Part shown: positions 1 through 4,819 of the stretch, one piece after another
Layout: the number at the start of each line of letters is the position of its first letter
Numbering within the stretch: the stretch's first letter is position 1
Assembly (NCBI GenBank): GCA_003491925.1
Contig: DNAU01000231.1
Location: 1-10,358, forward strand
DNA from: Chloroflexota bacterium
GTDB lineage: Bacteria; Chloroflexota; Dormibacteria; Aeolococcales; Aeolococcaceae
Direction: 5' to 3'
Length of the DNA: 10,358 nucleotides
Translations under genes and position numbers: made by a program
Notes under the pieces: model-generated
What the model was told of the DNA's origin: nothing
What the model saw: only the letters and a program-made list of their open reading frames with translations
Database searches by the model: none

Positions 1-230
1 CGGTAGATCTTGAGCCCGATCCAGCTGTTCAGCATCATCCCGCTCACGAAGGCGAGGATGGCGATCGACCAGCGGAAGGCGGCCAGGTGCTTGACGATGA
101 AGACGGCGATGTTGACGACGATCAGGGCAACCGGCGTGACCGCGCCCAGCGCCGGGATCGCCCAGCGGCGTACGCGGCTGGGCCGGCGTCGCTCTGGCCC
201 GGGGAGGGCCGGCCGTCTGGGGAAGGCCAT
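1..230 (-). CDS. N-terminal part of a small membrane protein, cut by the window edge
   Basis: Only the first 76 codons are visible; the gene continues beyond the left edge. The ATG at 230 is the first possible start because an in-frame TAA lies 6 bases upstream of it. The protein begins with a basic, proline- and arginine-rich cytoplasmic segment (about residues 1-23). Two hydrophobic stretches follow, about 24-45 (rich in Val, Ile, Ala) and about 52-70, separated by a short KHLAAFRW loop, so it looks like an integral membrane protein with the N terminus inside. A -10-like TACGCT sits at 244-239, 8 bases before the start, suggesting a very short or absent leader; alternatively the AGAGG just before the ATG serves as a ribosome site on a longer message. 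I do not recognise the family. It is divergent from the small helical gene that starts at 294. Confidence 0.6.
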   Translation of the reverse strand, partial: MAFPRRPALPGPERRRPSRVRRWAIPALGAVTPVALIVVNIAVFIVKHLAAFRWSIAILAFVSGMMLNSWIGLKIY

Positions 231-281
231 CGCCTCTTAGCGTAGGGCTTCGCGATGCCCCTCGACCGCACATGACGCTGG

Positions 282-287
282 CACAAT
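282..287 (+). promoter_or_regulatory. -10-like hexamer for a probable leaderless gene
   Basis: CACAAT matches five of six bases of TATAAT and ends 6 bases before the GTG start at 294. A transcript would begin at or next to the start codon. No Shine-Dalgarno sequence precedes that GTG, which supports a leaderless message. No convincing -35 element is seen. Confidence 0.4.
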
Positions 288-293
288 CAGGCC

Positions 294-662
294 GTGTCCG
301 ACTCCGAGGCCCTGGAGTGGGCCCTGCAGGAGGCGAGGGCGGCCGTCGACCCGGGCGGGTCCCCCGCCCCGCAGGTCTCCGACCGCGTGGCCCGGGCGGG
401 GGCCGCCGCCATCGAGGGTCTGAGGAGCTGCGAGGCGCGCCCCGCCTGGAGGTTGCAGATGCCCGGGGTGGCGGACCCGCTGCGCGAAGCCCGGCACGAC
501 GTCCGCGCCGCCGCCCAGGCGGTGCTCGGCCAGCTCGAGCTGATCGGCCTCGCCTGGACCTCCTGGGATGCCGAGGCGCAGGCCGCGGTGCTCGGCGAGC
601 TCGAGGAGTCGTGCCGCGAGCTTGCCGACGAGGCGGCGCGCTTCACCCGCGAGGCAGGCTGA
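294..662 (+). CDS. Small alpha-helical protein of unknown function
   Basis: A 122-residue protein whose codons almost all end in G or C, the signature of a real gene here. I do not recognise it. It has no signal peptide or membrane segment. The composition (Ala, Glu, Arg, Leu with heptad-like spacing, especially about residues 60-118) predicts a helical, probably coiled-coil or helical-bundle cytoplasmic protein. A short Pro/Gly-rich break lies near residues 20-27, and there is a single Cys near 46. The GTG start was chosen because a -10-like CACAAT ends 6 bases upstream and codon usage becomes typical from that point. No ribosome site is visible. Its TGA stop lies inside the first, degenerate copy of the tandem repeat block that follows. 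Downstream, the secreted peptidase has its own promoter-like region, so co-transcription is unlikely. Confidence 0.55.
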   Translation: MSDSEALEWALQEARAAVDPGGSPAPQVSDRVARAGAAAIEGLRSCEARPAWRLQMPGVADPLREARHDVRAAAQAVLGQLELIGLAWTSWDAEAQAAVLGELEESCRELADEAARFTREAG

Positions 663-770
663 TCTCCCGAGATCGGAGCTGACCTCCCCGCAACGGAGCT
701 GCCCTCCGCGAGATCAGATCTGACCTCCTCGAGATCGGAGCCGACGCCCCGAGACGGAGTTGACCTCCCC
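655..770. repeat. Degenerate 20-21 bp tandem repeat, about 5.5 copies
   Basis: Five consecutive units start at 669, 690, 710, 731 and 751, with lengths 21, 20, 21, 20 and 20. A partial copy lies before them (about 655-668) and a decayed one after (771-790). The consensus begins GAGATCGGAGCTGACCTC and ends in C-rich bases. Each unit carries an imperfect inverted pair, GAGATC near the start and GACCTC near the end, so each could fold or bind a protein on its own. The units diverge at several positions, so the array is not freshly duplicated. Unit length is close to two helical turns, which would put the same face of each copy on one side of the DNA. The block begins at the stop codon of the helical gene and ends about 100 bp before the secreted peptidase start. 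No coding frame runs through it convincingly. Confidence 0.7.
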
Positions 771-811
771 GAGCCCGGCAGCCCCGGGGAACGGCCCCGA
801 CGGCGGCGATC

Positions 812-833
812 GCCACCTCTCAGCCACATCTCA
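812..833 (+). repeat. 11-bp direct repeat upstream of the peptidase promoter
   Basis: Two head-to-tail copies, GCCACCTCTCA at 812-822 and GCCACATCTCA at 823-833, differ at one base. The 11-bp period equals one helical turn. The pair ends 23 bp before the -10-like TAGCCT at 857, so it covers roughly -36 to -57 of the predicted start. Direct repeats with this period just upstream of a promoter are typical of OmpR/PhoB-type response regulator sites. That assignment is inference, and no such regulator is in the window. Confidence 0.5.
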
Positions 834-856
834 TCCGATCGCAAGGTCGAGGGGGC

Positions 857-862
857 TAGCCT
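857..862 (+). promoter_or_regulatory. -10-like element of the secreted peptidase gene
   Basis: TAGCCT fits the TANNNT pattern and ends 11 bases before the ATG at 874, implying a leader of only a few bases. No good -35 is visible at the usual distance, which would fit a promoter that needs an activator at the adjacent 11-bp direct repeat. Confidence 0.35.
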
Positions 863-873
863 GGATTCTGCTC

Positions 874-1581
874 ATGAGGCAATCCAGGCCGATGGCGGTG
901 GTGACGGCGACCGCCGTGGGGCTGATCTCGGTCCTCGCGGCGGTGCTCATCCCCTCCAACGCCGCCGCCGACGAGTCGCCCCTCTACCCCCCGGGGGCGA
1001 TCGAGATCCCCTTCAGCTATCACGCCCAGCAGAACTCCGACTGGTGCGACCCCGCCGACATCGAGATGTGGCTGCAGGCGGACGGCGTGACCCTGCCGGC
1101 GGGCGGCGACCAGGCCATCCAGCAGCAGTTCTGGAGCTACGAGACCTCCCACAACGACGGGTACACGATCGCCGAGTGGAACGCGTCTCCGTATGCGGTG
1201 GCGGTGACCCTGGACCGCTTCGGCGACCTCGGGGCCGGCGACGCCCCGCAGGCTTCCCTGGGCGCCGCCGGGGTCGTGATCTCGCGGAGCATCGCCCTGC
1301 TCCGCCAGCCGGTGATCGTGATGGTGTCGGGGGGCTCCCACTACGTGCTGGTCACCGGGGTGGAGCTCGGCGAGGCCGGAGCCGCCGCGTCCCCGCTGGC
1401 GGTCACTGTCGCCAACCCGCTCCAATTCGGCGTCGGGGTCAGCCCGCCCACCGGCTCGAGCGGAGCCGTGACCATGTCCTGGTCCGACTTCGCCGCCTGG
1501 TACACGCCGAACACCCACCACGGCGGCATCTGGGCCGGCAAGTGGGTGCTGATCGCGAACGGGATCGGCCTGGTCGAGTGA
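874..1581 (+). CDS. Secreted C39-like cysteine peptidase family protein
   Basis: A 235-residue protein with a signal peptide: basic start, hydrophobic core about residues 7-26, and a likely cleavage after the Ala run at 30-32 (before DES). The mature part resembles the papain-fold peptidase C39-like family. Near its start it has QQNSDWCDPADIEMWL, where Gln52/53 and Cys58 match the oxyanion Gln and nucleophile Cys. His156 in GGSHYVLVTG matches the catalytic His. The following VANP puts Asn181 where many relatives have Asp. The usual CGPAS is CDPAD here. The likely role is proteolysis or peptide binding outside the cell; the substrate is unknown. An upstream in-frame ATG at 760 was rejected because it would add a non-signal leader read through repeat-derived sequence and the promoter. 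ATG 892 would still leave a usable signal peptide. It converges on the pirin gene. Confidence 0.65.
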   Translation: MRQSRPMAVVTATAVGLISVLAAVLIPSNAAADESPLYPPGAIEIPFSYHAQQNSDWCDPADIEMWLQADGVTLPAGGDQAIQQQFWSYETSHNDGYTIAEWNASPYAVAVTLDRFGDLGAGDAPQASLGAAGVVISRSIALLRQPVIVMVSGGSHYVLVTGVELGEAGAAASPLAVTVANPLQFGVGVSPPTGSSGAVTMSWSDFAAWYTPNTHHGGIWAGKWVLIANGIGLVE

Positions 1582-1588
1582 GCGGCGT

Positions 1589-1610
1589 GGCCGGTGCCGG
1601 TTCTTCCGGC
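1589..1610 (+). terminator. GC-rich hairpin after the peptidase gene
   Basis: GGCCGG (1589-1594) can pair with CCGGCC at about 1606-1611. A tighter alternative is GCCGG-TTCTT-CCGGC at 1596-1610. It lies 8 bases after the peptidase stop. There is no T tract behind it, so it is at best an unconventional or weak terminator. Confidence 0.3.
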
Positions 1611-1717
1611 CGGGTGGCGGATCGGGCAGGCCACCAGTGCGGGGTCGCCCGCCCCGGTGGCGGAGCGGCAGGCCAGAGGCACCCGCCGATCCGTCCGATC
1701 GGAGCTTCGCCGCGCCG

Positions 1718-2683
1718 TCAGTTTCCGATGTGGTCGGCGGGGATGCTGCCCAGCTTGCCGGCCCGGTAGTCCTCGAAGGCCTGGACCAGCTCGTCGCGCC
1801 GGTTCATGACGAACGGTCCGTAGGCGGCCACGGGCTCGCGGATGGGCTGGCCGCCGAGGATCAGCACGTCGAGGGCCGGGGCGCGGCTCTCCTGGCGCTC
1901 GGCGGCGGCGAGGGTGACGTAGTCTCCGCTCCCGAGCACGGCCAGCTGCCCCATCCCGACCGCCGCGCGCCTCTCCCCCACCGAGCCGGTCCCGGCGAGG
2001 ACGTAGACCAGGGCGTTGAATCCGGCCGGCCACGGCAGCTCGAGGACCGCACCCGCGGTCACCGTCGCGTGGACCATCGCCATGGCCGTGTGGGTGACCC
2101 CGGGACCGCTGTGCCCGGCGACGTCGCCGGCGATCACCCGGACCAGGGAGGCGCCATCGGCAGAGGCGAGCAGGGTGACCCGCTGCGCCCCGATGTCCTG
2201 GTACCGAGGTGGGACCCACTTCTGGGCGGCGGGAAGATTGACCCAGAGCTGGATCCCGTGGAACAGCCCCCCGCTCGCGATCAGCTCCTCGGGTGGCTTC
2301 TCGATGTGCAGGATCCCCGCCCCCGCGGTCATCCATTGGGTGGCGCCATTGGTGATCAGGCCTCCACCGCCGGTCGAGTCCTGGTGCTGGAAGGTCCCGT
2401 CGATCATGTAGGTGACCGTCTCGAAGCCGCGGTGGGGATGCCAGGGGGTGCCCTTCGGCTCGCCCGGGGCGTATTCGACCTCTCCCATCTGATCCATGTG
2501 GACGAAGGGGTCGAGGGCCGCCAGGTCGACCCCGGCGAAGGCCCGGCGGACCGGGAAGCCCTCGCCCTCCAGCCCGTGGGGCGCGGAGGTCACCGAGACG
2601 ACGGGGCGGGCAGCCTCGCGGCCGCGGTCGGGACGCGGGATGCGGGGCAGGACGAGGAGGTCGGGAACGGTGACTGCGGGCAT
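1718..2683 (-). CDS. Pirin-family bicupin protein
   Basis: A 321-residue protein of normal or slightly long pirin size. Pirins are cupin-fold metal-binding proteins with two beta-barrels; some relatives have quercetin 2,3-dioxygenase activity and others act as redox-sensitive partners of enzymes or transcription factors. The N-terminal barrel carries the metal ligands: His82 and His84 in HPHRGFE, and His126 and Glu128 in GAGILHIE, matching the two-His, His, Glu set of human pirin. The C-terminal half (about 170-300) has the usual pirin C-terminal cupin pattern with PWPAGFNALVYVLAG. The ATG at 2683 is supported by GGAG 5 bases upstream, and the motif order begins correctly after it. A promoter (TTGACG and TATACG) and an 18-bp palindrome lie just upstream. 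The gene is divergent from the methyltransferase, with 105 bp between starts. The actual substrate cannot be read from sequence. Confidence 0.9.
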   Translation of the reverse strand: MPAVTVPDLLVLPRIPRPDRGREAARPVVSVTSAPHGLEGEGFPVRRAFAGVDLAALDPFVHMDQMGEVEYAPGEPKGTPWHPHRGFETVTYMIDGTFQHQDSTGGGGLITNGATQWMTAGAGILHIEKPPEELIASGGLFHGIQLWVNLPAAQKWVPPRYQDIGAQRVTLLASADGASLVRVIAGDVAGHSGPGVTHTAMAMVHATVTAGAVLELPWPAGFNALVYVLAGTGSVGERRAAVGMGQLAVLGSGDYVTLAAAERQESRAPALDVLILGGQPIREPVAAYGPFVMNRRDELVQAFEDYRAGKLGSIPADHIGN

Positions 2684-2722
2684 GGGATCTCCGGGGTGTG
2701 GGCGTCCGGGTGCTATGCCAAC

Positions 2723-2749
2723 CGTATACCCAGATGGTTGATGCGTCAA
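2723..2749 (-). promoter_or_regulatory. Probable pirin promoter
   Basis: Reading on the minus strand, TTGACG (2749-2744) is a good -35 and TATACG (2728-2723) a fair -10, 15 bases apart, slightly short. Transcription would begin near 2716, giving a leader of about 33 bases that includes the GGAG ribosome site. The -35 lies inside the palindrome at 2735-2752. Confidence 0.45.
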
Positions 2750-2752
2750 CCA
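2735..2752. promoter_or_regulatory. Perfect 18-bp palindrome, probable operator
   Basis: TGGTTGA-TGCG-TCAACCA has 7-bp perfect arms around 4 bases. It overlaps the pirin -35 and lies 24 bp upstream of the methyltransferase -10, so a dimeric repressor bound here could control both divergent genes. TTGA-N4-TCAA spacing resembles sites of winged-helix dimers such as the MarR or TetR classes, and pirin genes are often next to such regulators. None is encoded in the visible neighbourhood. Confidence 0.5.
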
Positions 2753-2776
2753 AGTGCGGGTGGACCGCGGTCCGGC

Positions 2777-2782
2777 GATACT
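2777..2782 (+). promoter_or_regulatory. -10-like element for a probable leaderless methyltransferase message
   Basis: GATACT (a one-base variant of TATACT) ends 6 bases before the GTG at 2789, exactly the spacing seen for the helical gene at 294. Transcription would begin at about the first base of the start codon. No ribosome site is present. Confidence 0.45.
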
Positions 2783-2788
2783 GCGTGC

Positions 2789-3667
2789 GTGATCGGCGAG
2801 GAGACCCCCGCGGCTGCCGAGCCCGGCGGACCGTGGGAGGGCGTCGTCCTCGGCGACAACCTCGAGGTCCTCCGCACGCTGCCGGACGGCTGCGTCGACC
2901 TCGTCTACATCGACCCCCCCTTCGGCACCGGTCAGCGCCGCCGCCTGGACTCGATCCGCACCGGCTCCGGCGACCGGACCAGGGCCGGCTTCGGAGGCCG
3001 CACCTACCGGTGGGAGACCGTCTCCTCCCTCCAGTACCAGGACGGCATGGACCTCGACGCCTATCTCGGCTTCCTGGCTCCCCGTCTCGTCGAGATCCAC
3101 CGCGTGCTCGCGGCGCACGGCTCCCTCTACGTCCACCTCGACCACCACGCCGTGCACCACGTCCGGCTGCTCCTGGACGGCGTCTTCGGTCACGAGCGCT
3201 TCCTCAACGAGATCATCTGGGCCTATGACTACGGCGGCCGCGCCCGCGACCGCTGGGCCCGCAAGCACGACAACATCCTCTGGTACGCGCGGTCGGCGAC
3301 CTGGGTCTTCAACCGCGAGGCGGTGGACCGCATCCCCTACCTGGCCCCGGGATTGGTCGGTCCCGAGAAGGCGGCCCGGGGCAAGCTGCCCACCGACGTC
3401 TGGTGGATGACCATCGTGCCCACGAGCGGCCGCGAGCGGACGGGATACCCGACCCAGAAGCCGCTCCGGCTGCTGGAGCGGATCATCCGGGCCTCGAGCA
3501 ACCCCGGCGACCTGGTGGCCGACTTCTTCGGCGGCTCGGGCACCACGGCGGTCGCGGCAGAGCGGCTGGGCCGGCGCCATCTCCTCGTGGACACCAACCC
3601 GGACGCGATCCGGATCACCCGTGAGCGCCTGGCGGCCCTCACCGCCCCGCCCGCGCCGGCCGATTGA
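2789..3667 (+). CDS. Solitary beta-class DNA methyltransferase (N4-cytosine/N6-adenine type)
   Basis: A 292-residue protein that methylates an exocyclic amino group of adenine or cytosine in duplex DNA using S-adenosylmethionine. The catalytic motif IV, DPPF, is at residues 42-45 within VDLVYIDPPFGTG. A central variable part (about 50-215) probably holds the recognition region and includes WAYDYGGRARDRWARKHDNI. Then come TGYPTQKPLRLLERII (motif X, about 218-233) and ADFFGGSGTT (motif I, SAM binding, about 244-253), followed by the acidic VDTNP of motif II. This IV before X before I order defines the beta class. The GTG start at 2789 is chosen because the -10-like GATACT ends 6 bases upstream and the protein fits the family without a longer leader. 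No restriction endonuclease or specificity gene is adjacent, so it looks like an orphan enzyme. The target sequence is unknown. Confidence 0.88.
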   Translation: MIGEETPAAAEPGGPWEGVVLGDNLEVLRTLPDGCVDLVYIDPPFGTGQRRRLDSIRTGSGDRTRAGFGGRTYRWETVSSLQYQDGMDLDAYLGFLAPRLVEIHRVLAAHGSLYVHLDHHAVHHVRLLLDGVFGHERFLNEIIWAYDYGGRARDRWARKHDNILWYARSATWVFNREAVDRIPYLAPGLVGPEKAARGKLPTDVWWMTIVPTSGRERTGYPTQKPLRLLERIIRASSNPGDLVADFFGGSGTTAVAAERLGRRHLLVDTNPDAIRITRERLAALTAPPAPAD

Positions 3668-3712
3668 GGAAGCGCGGCGCACGCCGGGCGGGCGGAGACG
3701 GGCACCATCCCC

Positions 3713-3718
3713 TAGGAT
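3713..3718 (+). promoter_or_regulatory. -10-like hexamer upstream of the two-helix membrane protein
   Basis: TAGGAT fits TANNNT and would start a transcript near 3725, giving a leader of about 64 bases that contains the AGGAG ribosome site at 3774-3778. No clear -35 is present. Confidence 0.3.
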
Positions 3719-3788
3719 GCCGCCAACGGGCGCGGGCACCAAGGCAGCACCCCTCGGGCACGCCCCGGACAGCAGGAGCCACCAGACC

Positions 3789-4244
3789 ATGACCTTCGAG
3801 CACAAGCCCCACTCCCGCACCCTCGCGATCCTCGAGCACCGGGTGCATCCGACCAAGACCCGCGAGCAGCTGCCCCAGGGGAACCTCTACGCGCGGGTCA
3901 ACAGCTGGCTGGCGGTGAAGATCACCCTGGGGGTGGGGAGCATGACCTGCGCCTGGCTGTTCTGCATCCTCGCCGTGCTGGGCCTGCCCGCGGCGCTGGC
4001 GAAGGGCGGGGAGGGACCGGTGGCCTGGATCGCCCAGACCTTCCTCCAGCTCGTCCTGCTCTCCATCATCATCGTCGGCACCAACATCCAGTCGGCGGCC
4101 GCCGACAAGCGGGCCCAGGACACCTACGCGGACGCTGAGGCGGTGCTCCACGAGGCGCTGCAGATCCAGGCCCACCTGGAGGAGCAGGACAAGGTGCTCA
4201 CCGCCCTGGTGCAGAAGTTGGGAGTCAGCGTCGAGGCGAGCTGA
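3789..4244 (+). CDS. Small two-helix membrane protein with cytoplasmic coiled-coil tail
   Basis: A 151-residue protein. After a polar N terminus (about 1-38) there are two membrane segments, about 40-70 (WLAVKITLGVGSM then a Cys/Leu/Ala-rich run) and about 78-98 (AWIAQTFLQLVLLSIIIVG). A helical, charged tail (about 100-145) with ADKRAQDTYADAEAVLHEAL and HLEEQD motifs follows. This arrangement and the FLQLVLLSIIIVG/HLEEQD pattern match a family of uncharacterised membrane proteins common in Actinobacteria and resemble DUF1003 proteins in layout; the family name is not certain. No function is known to me. The ATG at 3789 is preceded by AGGAG at 10 bases' distance. An upstream in-frame ATG at 3621 lies inside the methyltransferase and was rejected. 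It stands 121 bp after the methyltransferase, with its own promoter-like hexamer. Confidence 0.75.
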   Translation: MTFEHKPHSRTLAILEHRVHPTKTREQLPQGNLYARVNSWLAVKITLGVGSMTCAWLFCILAVLGLPAALAKGGEGPVAWIAQTFLQLVLLSIIIVGTNIQSAAADKRAQDTYADAEAVLHEALQIQAHLEEQDKVLTALVQKLGVSVEAS

Positions 4245-4263
4245 GATCACGCCGGCACGGCGA

Positions 4264-4292
4264 GTGGGGGCCGGCAGCAACGGCCGGTCCAC
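4264..4292 (+). terminator. Possible hairpin after the membrane protein gene
   Basis: GGCCG (4269-4273) pairs with CGGCC (4281-4285) around a 7-base loop, and GTGG/CCAC can extend it outside. It follows the stop by about 20 bases. No T tract follows, so this is a weak call. Confidence 0.25.
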
Positions 4293-4383
4293 CCCGCTGC
4301 GTCGCCCCAACCGCGATGCCCATCCCGCCGAGGCTGTCATCATGAGAGGAGCAGCCCCGCACGGAGGGCTGGCAGCTTCACAT

Positions 4384-4763
4384 GGGGGCGTATTGGTTTC
4401 GACGGGATCATGGGTCGTGCGATGGCGAGCCGAGCCCCGGGCTCGTAAAACCGGGAAAGATATAAGTGCGAACAACAGCGCACCACAGCTTGCCCTCGCC
4501 GCTTAAGCGGTAGAGACAGCTAAAAAGCTCAGGCTACGGCCTGACGTCGATCCTCTCCTCGACTGCGGGAGCGGAACCCGACGCTAATACAAGCGGTCTT
4601 GCCGGTTGACGGCGTCACGGCGCCAACCGGGACCTAGACCGTGACTGGTCCCCACCGAGCCTGGTCCCAGGGCGCGGCGGGGATGAGATCAATACCGGGA
4701 CTACGCTCGTAGAGGTCGTGCGGAACCTGGTTCCGAACGCGGGTTCGATCCCCGCCGCCTCCA
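4384..4763 (+). ncRNA. ssrA: tmRNA (transfer-messenger RNA)
   Basis: tmRNA enters stalled ribosomes with SmpB as an alanyl-tRNA mimic, then serves as template for a degradation tag. The 5' end has GGGGGCG followed by TATTGGTTTCGACGGG, the near-universal tmRNA start. The 3' end has a T arm GCGGG-TTCGATC-CCCGC (4739-4755). The 7-bp acceptor stem pairs 4384-4390 with 4756-4762, with one G-U pair, and the discriminator is A4763. CCA is not encoded and must be added enzymatically. At 380 nt it is a normal one-piece tmRNA. The tag frame is at 4468-4506. Its protein partner smpB lies 4 kb downstream on the opposite strand. The promoter is not obvious: no good -10 sits directly upstream, so the precursor may begin earlier and be trimmed at the 5' end. 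Confidence 0.97.
4468..4506 (+). other. tmRNA proteolysis-tag reading frame
   Basis: Resume codon GCG at 4468, then the frame reads ANNSAPQLALAA followed by TAA at 4504. With the alanine from the charged tmRNA, the stalled protein ends in LALAA, the hydrophobic tail recognised by ClpXP-type proteases. The resume codon lies just after AAAGATATAAGT, in the usual position after the first pseudoknot region. Confidence 0.9.
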
Positions 4764-4777
4764 ATTTTGACGCGATC

Positions 4778-4799
4778 GCTCCGAAAGACACTCGGAAGC
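4778..4799. terminator. Hairpin between tmRNA and the efflux gene
   Basis: GCTCCGA (4778-4784) pairs with TCGGA-A-GC (4792-4799, one bulged A) around AAGACAC. It begins 15 bases after the tmRNA 3' end, past a short TTTT. It may stop tmRNA transcription or protect its precursor. No T tract follows the stem. Confidence 0.35.
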
Positions 4800-4800
4800 C

Positions 4801-4819
4801 GCCGCCAGCCTCAGGCGGC
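4801..4819 (-). terminator. Hairpin at the end of the efflux transporter gene
   Basis: GCCGCC (4801-4806) pairs with GGCGGC (4814-4819) and the loop holds the transporter stop codon. Together with the hairpin at 4778-4799 it forms a two-stem region between the convergent tmRNA and transporter genes. It lacks a U run on either strand. Confidence 0.3.

Noticed and set aside
655..770. CRISPR array
   Set aside because: Units are contiguous and only 20-21 bp, with no unique spacers and no cas genes.
1617..1694. Long-range inverted pair CGGATCGG/CCGATCCG between the peptidase and pirin genes
   Set aside because: Only 8-bp arms separated by more than 60 bases, with no extension; likely chance.
1341..2753. 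Second long minus-strand frame overlapping pirin and the peptidase
   Set aside because: Arg/Pro/Gly-rich product with no family features; it is a shadow of pirin in another frame.
1718..3856. Reading the pirin gene as a 712-residue protein extending across the methyltransferase
   Set aside because: The extension is antisense to a clear methyltransferase and lacks any domain. Pirin has a proper ATG with GGAG at 2683.
2789..4244. Restriction-modification or anti-phage system formed by the methyltransferase and the membrane protein
   Set aside because: No nuclease, helicase or specificity domain is visible in either neighbour, and the membrane protein has its own promoter-like region 121 bp away.
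4264..4506. An 80-codon protein gene ending in ANNSAPQLALAA
   Set aside because: Only the last 12 codons are translated, as the tmRNA tag; the rest is tmRNA structure and its upstream region.
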